Source of the DNA: Anaerolineae bacterium
Lineage (GTDB): Bacteria; Chloroflexota; Anaerolineae; 4572-78; J111
NCBI GenBank assembly: GCA_023382535.1
Contig: JAHDWA010000016.1
Coordinates: 124,001 to 188,000 of the forward strand
Reading direction: 5' to 3'
Length of the DNA stretch: 64,000 nt
Of the stretch, positions 16,472 through 23,345 are shown piece after piece. The translations under genes were made by a program, and so were the position numbers. How positions within the stretch are numbered: the first letter of the stretch is position 1; each line of letters opens with the position of its first letter. The notes below the pieces were generated by a model that was not told the DNA's origin, did no database searches, and worked only from the letters and a program-made list of their open reading frames with translations.

Positions 16472-17679
16472 TTCGTTACCCTACAGGGTAGGGATTCCAA
16501 TAGATAAGGCGACTGAGCTAAAATAGCTTCCAAGGAAAGACGACCAAATCTACCAAGGAGAGCTAAAATGAGCGACAGTCGCCGCCGATATGATGGCGTA
16601 AGTCAAAAACTACGTCAAATTTTGCCCGAACAATGGGCCGAACATCACGATCAAATGGTCAATTTAAGTTTACTGGTCAGTGCCATTCCGGGGGCTAAAG
16701 ACTTAACCCAACACGCTTTGGCGGCGGAAATGCCGGTCAAAGCCCAAGCCACCAGTCTGGCGCAACGACAACGGCGCTGGGCCAAAGATGAACAGGTGCA
16801 GGAACGAGCGATTTATGAGCCAGTAATCCAGCCTTTTGTGCAAGCCGTCAGTCAAGCCACGCTGCTGCTGATCCTGGATACGACCGCGGCAGGGGTGAAT
16901 GCCCATTTGTTGACCGTGGCCCTGGGCTATCAACGGCGGGCTTTGCCGTTGGCTTGGCAAGCCGGTGAGGGCAAACGCGGTCACACCACTGGTCAAAGCC
17001 AGGTGGAGTTGCTGGAGTATGTAACCCAATGGCTGCCTGAGCCAGCCCAGGTGGGGGTGGTGGGTGATGGTGAATTTGGCAACACCACGCTGTTGACTTA
17101 TTTGACCCGGCAAAACTGGCCCTATGTTTTACGGATTGCCGCTGACACCACGGTCTGGTATGAACAGGAGTGGCAGCGGCTGGATAGCTTTGCCCTTCAG
17201 CCCGGCGAAACCATTTGGTTAGAACAAGTTGACCTGGCTCAGACCAGCCCTTTTGGTCCGGTCAACATCTTGTTGGTCTGGGATGAGCGCCATCAGCGGG
17301 CCGTGCCTTTAGTCACCCACTTTGAGTTGTTTGAGGAAGCCCGCTATTGGTATCGCAAACGTCCCTGGATTGAACCTTTATTTGGCGATATGAAAGGTCA
17401 CGGCTTCGATTTTCAAACCAGTCGGCTGCGTCATCCTGAACGGCTCTCCCGCCTGATGCTGGCGGTGGCTTTGGCTTATTTGTGGCTCTGTTTCTTGGGT
17501 TCAATCGCCCTGATCTGGGGCCAGACCAAATGGGTTGATCGAACTGATCGCCGTGACCGCAGTATCTTTACCATTGGTCGCCAATGGCTCAATCATTTAC
17601 TTAAACTTGATAAACCTTTTCTAGTTGGTTTTACGCCCTATCCTTTCCTTCGTCTTCCTCCGGCTGGTGTAGGGTAGCA
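16472..17679 (+). mobile_element. Intact IS4-family insertion sequence with 11-bp target duplication
   Basis: The element runs between direct repeats AATTCGGTATA at 16461-16471 and 17680-17690. Its ends are imperfect inverted repeats: left CGTTACCCTACA, right (reverse complement) TGCTACCCTACA, 10 of 12 matching. An 11-bp duplication fits the 10-13 bp range known for IS4-family elements. Exact duplication and an intact transposase point to a recent insertion. Confidence 0.85.
16568..17677 (+). CDS. IS4-family DDE transposase
   Basis: 369 residues, uninterrupted. The DDE core shows LLILDTTAAG (first Asp), VGVVGDGEFGNTTLL (second Asp) and the family signature Y-x2-R-x3-E-x6-K in YRKRPWIEPLFGDMK (third acidic residue). 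AAGGAG at about 16554 gives a ribosome binding site before ATG 16568. The gene fills the element and stops two bases before its right end. Confidence 0.9.
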   Translation: MSDSRRRYDGVSQKLRQILPEQWAEHHDQMVNLSLLVSAIPGAKDLTQHALAAEMPVKAQATSLAQRQRRWAKDEQVQERAIYEPVIQPFVQAVSQATLLLILDTTAAGVNAHLLTVALGYQRRALPLAWQAGEGKRGHTTGQSQVELLEYVTQWLPEPAQVGVVGDGEFGNTTLLTYLTRQNWPYVLRIAADTTVWYEQEWQRLDSFALQPGETIWLEQVDLAQTSPFGPVNILLVWDERHQRAVPLVTHFELFEEARYWYRKRPWIEPLFGDMKGHGFDFQTSRLRHPERLSRLMLAVALAYLWLCFLGSIALIWGQTKWVDRTDRRDRSIFTIGRQWLNHLLKLDKPFLVGFTPYPFLRLPPAGVG

Positions 17680-17701
17680 AATTCGGTATAAAGGTTTATG
17701 A

Positions 17702-18532
17702 TTATGGGCAAGTTATCACTACAGGGGTGCGCTTGGAGCCGCAAAAAATGTCTAACTCTTCGCTGGCTAACTTCCGTAATTCAGGGTTTTTAGTTATCTG
17801 TAGTACCACCTTAAAATCAGCCAGAGATTTTTCGGTTTCACCTTTCCACTTGTAAGCCAATCCTCGCTTCCAATAAATCCAATCATAAGCCTGCAATTGT
17901 TTATCCTCAAGCGCCACCCCAAAATCACTAATTGCGCGATCATAAAAATCTTCCTTGAGTAAAGCACTGCCACGAGCATAATAGGCCCAGGCATGATCAG
18001 GTGACAATTGGATTACGTGGTCGAAATCTGCAACGGAACACTGATATTCCTCGCGGTCAAAGTAAAGCTGTCCTCGTTTAAAGCGGAGTACAGGATTAAA
18101 TGGCCCGGCCTCAATCTTTTGATCGTACTCAGTGGCCGAGCAGACCACTGTGCTGCGTGAGTAGCCTATTTGAACATCTGCCCGTGTTAGGAGCAGCAAG
18201 GCTATGATCACGGTGACGGGCACACTCATCTTAGCGCCGAGAAGCAACAGTAACTGGCCCACTGACAATGGAGGCGCTGGAGCAAGATCCGCCCTAGGGG
18301 GTAAGCCCTGGTGGGCAAATTTGATGAAAGCGGCAAGCTCCTCTTCCGGAATTTTCAGGGCCACAGCTAACCGTTCGGTAATCTCCTTAGACGGCCGGCG
18401 CCGCCCCTGTTCAAGCTGCTGAATGACAACCAAGGAGTAACCGACTCGCTCGGCTAAATCTTTCTGGGTTAAATCAAGCGCTTTACGCTGTTGTTTAAGC
18501 CACTCACCAAACGAATCCGTAGGTCCGTCCAT
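17702..18532 (-). CDS. Membrane-anchored XRE regulator with TPR domain
   Basis: Residues 10-65 are an XRE/Cro-type helix-turn-helix (WLKQQRKALDLTQKDLAERV, then VVIQQLEQGRRRPS). A single hydrophobic segment lies at about 98-118 (VPVTVIIALLLL), and residues about 140-255 contain tetratricopeptide-like repeats (RGQLYFDREEYQCSVADFDH, YARGSALLKEDFYDRAISDF, RGLAYKWKGETEKSLADFK). With the DNA-binding end inside, the TPR part would be outside the membrane. GAGGT sits six bases before the ATG at 18532. It is divergent from a small secreted-peptide gene at 18778. HTH-TPR regulators controlled by small peptides (PlcR, Rgg, NprR) are known, but those are soluble; a peptide-sensing role here is my inference. 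Confidence 0.8.
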   Translation of the reverse strand: MDGPTDSFGEWLKQQRKALDLTQKDLAERVGYSLVVIQQLEQGRRRPSKEITERLAVALKIPEEELAAFIKFAHQGLPPRADLAPAPPLSVGQLLLLLGAKMSVPVTVIIALLLLTRADVQIGYSRSTVVCSATEYDQKIEAGPFNPVLRFKRGQLYFDREEYQCSVADFDHVIQLSPDHAWAYYARGSALLKEDFYDRAISDFGVALEDKQLQAYDWIYWKRGLAYKWKGETEKSLADFKVVLQITKNPELRKLASEELDIFCGSKRTPVVITCP

Positions 18533-18554
18533 ATTTTTACCTCAATAAGCTGGT

Positions 18555-18597
18555 ACGACTCATTGCACGACTCGTTGCCAGACCTACTGCACGACTC
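18555..18597. promoter_or_regulatory. Three ACGACTC repeats upstream of the XRE gene
   Basis: ACGACTC occurs at 18555-18561, 18567-18573 and 18591-18597, that is with 12- and 24-base periods; the last two extend to GCACGACTC. They lie just upstream of the XRE gene start (18532, minus strand) and next to the outward promoter at 18604, a good place for an operator shared by both directions. Confidence 0.45.
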
Positions 18598-18603
18598 AAC
18601 CTC

Positions 18604-18633
18604 TTGAATCTTTCATTTTTATCCGGTTATAAT
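18604..18633 (+). promoter_or_regulatory. Sigma-70-like promoter for the small peptide gene
   Basis: TTGAAT (18604-18609) and a perfect TATAAT (18628-18633) are 18 bases apart. Transcription from about 18640 would give a leader of about 138 bases before the peptide start at 18778. Confidence 0.6.
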
Positions 18634-18682
18634 GCGAATATGAGATTTCGGTCCGAATATCTTTAATTACCGGGCCAGAGAT

Positions 18683-18722
18683 TATTCGCGAATAGGCTAA
18701 CCAACTACCCGTTGGATTAGCC
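18683..18722 (+). promoter_or_regulatory. Palindromes in the peptide-gene leader
   Basis: TATTCGCGAATA (18683-18694) is a perfect 12-bp palindrome. It is followed directly by GGCTAACCAAC (18695-18705) and GTTGGATTAGCC (18711-18722), which pair as an 11-bp stem with one bulged A. They could be protein-binding sites or RNA structures controlling expression of the peptide. Confidence 0.5.
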
Positions 18723-18777
18723 GGGGGTACCTTCATCTCACGGCCCTCCTAACTTTGCAGAAAGGAGGAAGCCTGAG

Positions 18778-18930
18778 ATGTTTAACAACCAACATCTTAA
18801 AACCCTGGTCATCCGCCTTGCTCTGGTGATAGCTCTAGCGACAGCTTCGGCTGGTGTGATGAGCGCCATAGCGCCGGCCGGTCAAGCAATGGCATGCAAT
18901 GCCAGCGGTCATGGTGGTGGTGGGTGCTAA
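18778..18930 (+). CDS. Small secreted Cys-Gly peptide precursor (50 aa)
   Basis: ATG 18778 follows a perfect AAAGGAGGAA (18761-18770). The product has a charged start (MFNNQHLKTLVIR), a hydrophobic stretch (LALVIALATASAGVMSA) and a likely signal-peptidase site A-M-A before the tail CNASGHGGGGC. If cut there, the mature peptide is only 11 residues with a cysteine at each end. The gene has its own promoter and leader, stands divergent to an XRE-TPR regulator and convergent with a TPR/STAND pair. It is too short for usual gene calling. A signal peptide, bacteriocin or cyclised peptide are all possible; no modification enzyme is adjacent. Confidence 0.65.
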   Translation: MFNNQHLKTLVIRLALVIALATASAGVMSAIAPAGQAMACNASGHGGGGC

Positions 18931-18950
18931 AAGGAAGTAAGTAAAAATTT

Positions 18951-18991
18951 GCCGTAGCCTGATAAGAGCTACTACTCCATCAGGCTACGGC
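18951..18991. terminator. Bidirectional terminator between peptide and TPR genes
   Basis: GCCGTAGCCTGAT (18951-18963) and ATCAGGCTACGGC (18979-18991) form a perfect 13-bp stem with a 15-base loop, flanked on the low side by AAAAATTT, which reads as a T-run for minus-strand transcription. It overlaps the last codons of the TPR gene and sits 20 bases after the peptide stop. Confidence 0.8.
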
Positions 18992-20177
18992 GACACTTGG
19001 CCAATAAAGATTGACAGAAAGGAGCCAATCGCTTTTGATCCGATAGATTGATCAGATGTTCAAGCTCACTCAATTGGCGGCGCGCCCGTCGCCGGTTCCC
19101 TTTGGCAAGCTCATACTCTACCATGTGGGTGAGCGTTCTTATCTTTCCATACTCATTGCCCAAGTTTTTCCAGGCTTGTAAGGCGGCTCTCAAATGTTTC
19201 TTTGCCTCTGCCCAGTTACGCTGCCCTAGAAACATCAGGCCCAGATTTTCTTGGATTTGAGCCAGACCGATTAAGTTAGCAAAACGTCGAAAATTAGCTT
19301 CTGCTTGCCACAACAATTGTTCAGCTATATCCAAGCGTCCGCTTAACTTATAAGCAATGCTCATGTTCATGTAGATGGTAGCTAATTGGGCCTCATCCCC
19401 AGTCTGTTTGGCTAGATGAAGTGCCTTTTCCAGGTAAAACAAAGCTTGATCAGGGGACTCTATGTCATCATAAAGCGAGCCTAAATTGAGAAAACCCAAT
19501 ATTAATCCATAATTGTCGCCCATAGCCTGCCAGATGGCACAGGCCCGTTCGAGGTGCTGTCGAGCCAAGTCCCAGCGCTGCTGCCAGATATATAGAACGC
19601 CCAAGTGATTTTCGGTATGGGCCCGCCCGTGGTTGCTGTCAAGCCGTTCAAAAACAGCCAGAGCGTGGCAACAGAGAATCTCTGCTCGCCACCAGTGGCC
19701 TAACTCAGCATAGAGGAAACCCAAATTTGAACAGGCCCGCGCCCGGCTATACTCATCTCCAATGCGGCGAGCCAATTGCATCGTTTGCCAATAGTACGTA
19801 ACAGCAAGCTTGAAGGCACTTTGTCGCTGCAAGAGCCGCGCTAACAGTAACGATAGGCTAACAACACCTGCAAAATCCTCAAGACGCGTAGCCGCTTCGA
19901 TAGCTCGACTCAACACCCACTGCCAGGTGTCCCAGTAGCCGCGTCGTTCCATGTAAGGAGATAAGGCACTAATTAGCTCACGTGTCAACGGCCAGGCCTC
20001 ATCAAAACCAAAAGCAAAAGTGATGACACGAACTAGCCCGGTGCGTTCCTGGTCCAGAATCCGAATATCCAAAGTTTTAACCGCTTCGTGCCCTTGCCAA
20101 TAGCGCAGCTTGTTCAGTACGCATTGCCGAAAAAAACAGGCGCAACTACGAGGGTCGGTCAGGGAGGTGATGGCCAT
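18972..20177 (-). CDS. TPR-repeat protein, partner of the STAND NTPase
   Basis: 401 residues made mostly of tetratricopeptide repeats of the MalT/AfsR/Rap-like type (ARACSNLGFLYAELGHWWRA, GRAHTENHLGVLYIWQQRWD, GFLNLGSLYDDIESPDQALF, ATIYMNMSIAYKLSGRLDIA). No DNA-binding or catalytic domain. Its start overlaps the end of the STAND NTPase gene by 19 bases, indicating translational coupling. In most STAND regulators the NB-ARC and TPR parts are one chain, so this looks like a split version in which the TPR protein is the sensor or protein-contact subunit. Confidence 0.85.
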   Translation of the reverse strand: MAITSLTDPRSCACFFRQCVLNKLRYWQGHEAVKTLDIRILDQERTGLVRVITFAFGFDEAWPLTRELISALSPYMERRGYWDTWQWVLSRAIEAATRLEDFAGVVSLSLLLARLLQRQSAFKLAVTYYWQTMQLARRIGDEYSRARACSNLGFLYAELGHWWRAEILCCHALAVFERLDSNHGRAHTENHLGVLYIWQQRWDLARQHLERACAIWQAMGDNYGLILGFLNLGSLYDDIESPDQALFYLEKALHLAKQTGDEAQLATIYMNMSIAYKLSGRLDIAEQLLWQAEANFRRFANLIGLAQIQENLGLMFLGQRNWAEAKKHLRAALQAWKNLGNEYGKIRTLTHMVEYELAKGNRRRARRQLSELEHLINLSDQKRLAPFCQSLLAKCRRSLME

Positions 20178-21577
20178 TGAGCAATCTCAGTTAGCAGAAA
20201 TGTTTCTGTTAAATGATGGATGCGATAGCGACGCTGCTCAAGATCTCCGCTGACTTCGATGAGGGAGAGGGTCATCAATTGTTCAATCGCCGGGCGCAGC
20301 TCATCCAATTCAAGTTGGCTAGTCAGGGCCAGTTGCTCAATCGTTCCGTTTTGGACTAACGGCATTGCCAGGAGAGCTTGGCGACTGGCCGGCTCCAGGG
20401 TTTGCCAGGCTTGCCAGAAAATAAAGGTGTATAGCTCTTCCACTTTTTGACTCTTGGCCCGTTTGAGGTTTTCCAAAACTTGGGCCAACGGCAGGGCGCT
20501 TATTTGCCCGACTACCAACTTGAGAGCCAATGGATTACCCCCCACAATCTGATAGATATTATCTAACTGGGAGGACGAGGCGTCGATGAGAGGCATCAAC
20601 CGCCGCATTTTGGCCTCGTGTTTGAGAAAGGTAAAGGTATCAGCTTGGCTGAGTTCTGTTAAAGGAAAGCGGGACACTTCGGAGCGAGCCTGCATATAAC
20701 GGCTAGTGAGCAAAAACTTAGTCGGATTGGCTAACTTACGCAGCGCGGGCAGCAGTGTTTGGTAATCAACCACAGTTTCCAGGTTATCAATAACCACCAG
20801 GTAGGGCTGATGTTTGAGCAGTTGGGTCAAAACGATCATTTTTTGGGCGGGAGGGCAGGTGCGCGCGGCTTCGTCGCCGAGTTGTTCAAGCAGGACATCG
20901 CTCAGGGTATCGAGATCAAGCGCCGGGCGCTTGCTTGGCAGCAGGCCAACTCCTGGTAAGAAATCTTGCTGTTTAGCGCTGACCCAGGCCACCTCATAAA
21001 ATCGGCCAGTGGGTGCAATCTCACGGACCAGGGCATTGGCCAGCGCAGTTTTGCCGATGCCCCCCAGGCCCTCCATAGCGATAAGCCAGGGGGATTGGGG
21101 CGTGTTAAGCAAATCTAATAATTCGATTAAAGCATGATCAACCCCGATGAGCTGAGTAGACGGAGGCAAATCGAGTCGTTTTTCCAGGGCAATTAAATGA
21201 TCCCCTCTGGCTTGATGTTCCAGCTTATATATAATATCCGCCACATGATCTATGGCTTGTTTTTGCCGCTTATTGGCCCAAGACTCGGCCAGATTTAACT
21301 CGTTAGCTACCTGGAACATGGTCGCCCCATCGGTAAAGTGCCGTTTTAACAGGATTGCTTCCAAAGGGTCATAATACTGTTCAAGTTTCCTAAGGGCTTG
21401 ATCGAGGACGAGGTTCGTTGCCAACCGAGCGTTAAAACTATCGCTGCGGAGAGCCTGTCGAAACAGGGTTAAATAATTCAGCGGGCTGGTACCATCATTC
21501 GCGCCATGCCAAAACCGGAGGGCGTGATGAACATCAGCCCGGAGCCGTGCTAAAGGAATCGTACCGAATTGAGACAT
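20159..21577 (-). CDS. STAND (NB-ARC) NTPase regulator
   Basis: 472 residues. An N-terminal helical region of about 130 residues with an HTH-like part (DGATMFQVANELNLAESWAN) precedes an NB-ARC domain: Walker A GLGGIGKTALA, Walker B YLVVIDNLE, sensor LLTSRYM, and the GNPLALKLVVGQ motif. A winged-helix-like region with EASGDL-type C-terminus follows. STAND proteins are ATP-switch platforms for signalling or defence. Here the TPR sensor is encoded separately in the overlapping downstream gene. It is transcribed towards the small secreted-peptide gene. Whether it regulates transcription or acts in defence cannot be told from sequence. Confidence 0.85.
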   Translation of the reverse strand: MSQFGTIPLARLRADVHHALRFWHGANDGTSPLNYLTLFRQALRSDSFNARLATNLVLDQALRKLEQYYDPLEAILLKRHFTDGATMFQVANELNLAESWANKRQKQAIDHVADIIYKLEHQARGDHLIALEKRLDLPPSTQLIGVDHALIELLDLLNTPQSPWLIAMEGLGGIGKTALANALVREIAPTGRFYEVAWVSAKQQDFLPGVGLLPSKRPALDLDTLSDVLLEQLGDEAARTCPPAQKMIVLTQLLKHQPYLVVIDNLETVVDYQTLLPALRKLANPTKFLLTSRYMQARSEVSRFPLTELSQADTFTFLKHEAKMRRLMPLIDASSSQLDNIYQIVGGNPLALKLVVGQISALPLAQVLENLKRAKSQKVEELYTFIFWQAWQTLEPASRQALLAMPLVQNGTIEQLALTSQLELDELRPAIEQLMTLSLIEVSGDLEQRRYRIHHLTETFLLTEIAQWPSPP

Positions 21578-21823
21578 TGCCCTTCCCTCCCATGCTGTCT
21601 CGCCCTGTACGTCTTCTTTTTTTTAATCTTCTTAAGATACCACAAGAAATGGCTAGAGGCAACCAATAGGATAGAGGAAAGATAGAAAAAGGATAGAATC
21701 CAGCCTGGTTTCGATTAAAGACGCAAGAACTAGATAGAAAAAAGGCAGAACAGGTTGCTTTTTATAAGCTATACTAAAGGCAAAATTCTGTTGGCCCCAT
21801 GGTCTAATCCAGTAAAGGCTCTA

Positions 21824-22279
21824 ATGGTTGCTCGAATGAAACGTTATGTCCTGGTGTTATGGGGAGATAAATTTGAAGAAACCGCTGCCACGATTTTTGT
21901 CAGCGAACTCCGCAAAGCCGGGCTGCGGGTGAAGGTAGTGGGTCTAACCCGCCAACAGACTAAGGGGGCGCACGGGTTAGGGTTGATCCCTGATATAACC
22001 CTAGAACAGGCGCTCTCTTTGGCCGGTCACACCGCTTGCATCATTTTACCTTGCGCTTTACCGGTCATACAGCACCTCAAGAACGACCCGCGTTTGCATG
22101 ACTTCTTCATTCGCGCCGACGCGAATCAGGCCAGATTTGTGTTGGGACAGTTAGATGACACGGATTTGACAGACCTGGGGCTGGCTCTAACCACTAGGCA
22201 GGTACTGATGTACCCGGAGAGTGAAGATTTAATTGAATTTGCCCGTGAGGTCGCCAGTTCTCTCTTGTTAGCCGTTTAG
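21824..22279 (+). CDS. DJ-1/PfpI-like protein lacking the usual catalytic cysteine
   Basis: About 151 residues. The opening YVLVLWGDKFEETAATIFVS, followed by LRKAGLRVKVVGL, has the flavodoxin-like pattern of the ThiJ/DJ-1/PfpI family, and the conserved loop after the central strand appears as ACIILPCALP. The nucleophile elbow expected near ARFVLGQLDD has no cysteine, so an enzymatic role is doubtful. An ATG at 21755 is in frame, but ATG 21824 (AAAGG at 21812-21816) fits the family start better; ATG 21836 is also possible. It is 49 bases upstream of the eCIS operon and could be its first gene or a separate small gene. Confidence 0.5.
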   Translation: MVARMKRYVLVLWGDKFEETAATIFVSELRKAGLRVKVVGLTRQQTKGAHGLGLIPDITLEQALSLAGHTACIILPCALPVIQHLKNDPRLHDFFIRADANQARFVLGQLDDTDLTDLGLALTTRQVLMYPESEDLIEFAREVASSLLLAV

Positions 22280-22328
22280 AAAGATTGACCATAAAAATTG
22301 TCATTGGTAAAGTGATGGAGAGGAACAA

Positions 22329-23345
22329 GTGCCTTTAGCTGCCGTGATGCCCGTTATTACCGACGTCAACCACCTTCTGGAAGCATTACTTCTCAAAGAA
22401 CTACCACTCAAAAAAAACCACATCGAGATTTCTTTTCACCAACCCACCCGCGACCGGTTCTCCCGGCTTAATGGCCCCACCCTCAATGTGTTCCTGTACG
22501 ACATCCGTAAGAATAAGCTGCGCCAGGGTCAGTGGGAAACCCGCGCCAACGGTATAGATCGAGCGACGCTCCAGCGGCCTCCCTTAAGGATTGATTTGCA
22601 TTATCTGCTCACAGCCTGGGTGAGTGATGGGGACCCTGAGGAGGAACATTATCTATTAACTGCGGCACTGCTCGCTCTGGCCCGCCACCCGCGCCTGCCC
22701 GACCCTGAGCCAAATGGCAAGGATACTTTGCCCGACGGGTCGCGGATTGACCTGGAATTTTTACCCGAAGGTTTACGCCGCCAGCCAGGGCCGATTTCCT
22801 TGCTGGTAGCCGAACCTGACGACTTGCTCAATCTGACCGATATTTGGAGCGCCCTGGATAATGCTTTACGCCCGGCCCTGGCCTGTACGGTGACGATTGC
22901 GCTTGATCCATTCCAGCCGATTGAACGCGTCGTAGTACGGCAGCGAGAGCTGCGCTTTGGTCCGGTAGCCGATGCGGCGGCTAAACCGCCCCTCGAACTA
23001 CTGACAATTGATCAGTGGCCGCCACCCAAGCGAGATGTTTATCAAGTTGAAGGTGGAGTTGGCGGTGATGAGCCGCTTGGAGCAATTCAGGTGTTCCTGG
23101 TGGGTCGAGGCGCAAGCGGCCTGAATTTGGAAGTACCCATTACCGTCAATGCCGGTAAGACAGAGTACACGTTCATATTAGATCAACTCCCGGTTGGAAC
23201 TTACCAGTTGGAGATCTTGGCCGCTAACCACCGGCCTGTCCGCTTCGATTTGGTTATCTCGCCTGAAGAAACAGAGACGCTGACTCAGAAAAAGGGAAAA
23301 ATCTGGCTATTTACCAGCATCAAAAAACAAGGAGAGAAATTATGA
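22329..23345 (+). CDS. eCIS cap/tail-terminator protein, DUF4255 (Pvc16-like)
   Basis: 338 residues. The N-terminal 180 match the DUF4255/Pvc16_N pattern: MPVITDVNHLLEALLLKEL, PTLNVFLYDIRKNKLRQ, PPLRIDLHYLLTAW, DPEEEHYLLTAALLAL. In PVC/AFP particles Pvc16 caps the tube end and ends sheath growth. The C-terminal 90 residues (about 245-330: GAIQVFLVGRGASGLNLEVP, FILDQLPVGTYQLEIL) resemble a carboxypeptidase-regulatory-like beta sandwich, an added module. The start is GTG 22329 with GGAGAGGA just upstream. Its stop overlaps the sheath start (ATGA), so the two are translated together. It opens the structural operon. Confidence 0.9.
   Translation: MPLAAVMPVITDVNHLLEALLLKELPLKKNHIEISFHQPTRDRFSRLNGPTLNVFLYDIRKNKLRQGQWETRANGIDRATLQRPPLRIDLHYLLTAWVSDGDPEEEHYLLTAALLALARHPRLPDPEPNGKDTLPDGSRIDLEFLPEGLRRQPGPISLLVAEPDDLLNLTDIWSALDNALRPALACTVTIALDPFQPIERVVVRQRELRFGPVADAAAKPPLELLTIDQWPPPKRDVYQVEGGVGGDEPLGAIQVFLVGRGASGLNLEVPITVNAGKTEYTFILDQLPVGTYQLEILAANHRPVRFDLVISPEETETLTQKKGKIWLFTSIKKQGEKL

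Noticed and set aside
16279..16491. 70-codon ORF between IS elements
   Set aside because: No ribosome binding site or homology; it runs into the IS4 target duplication.
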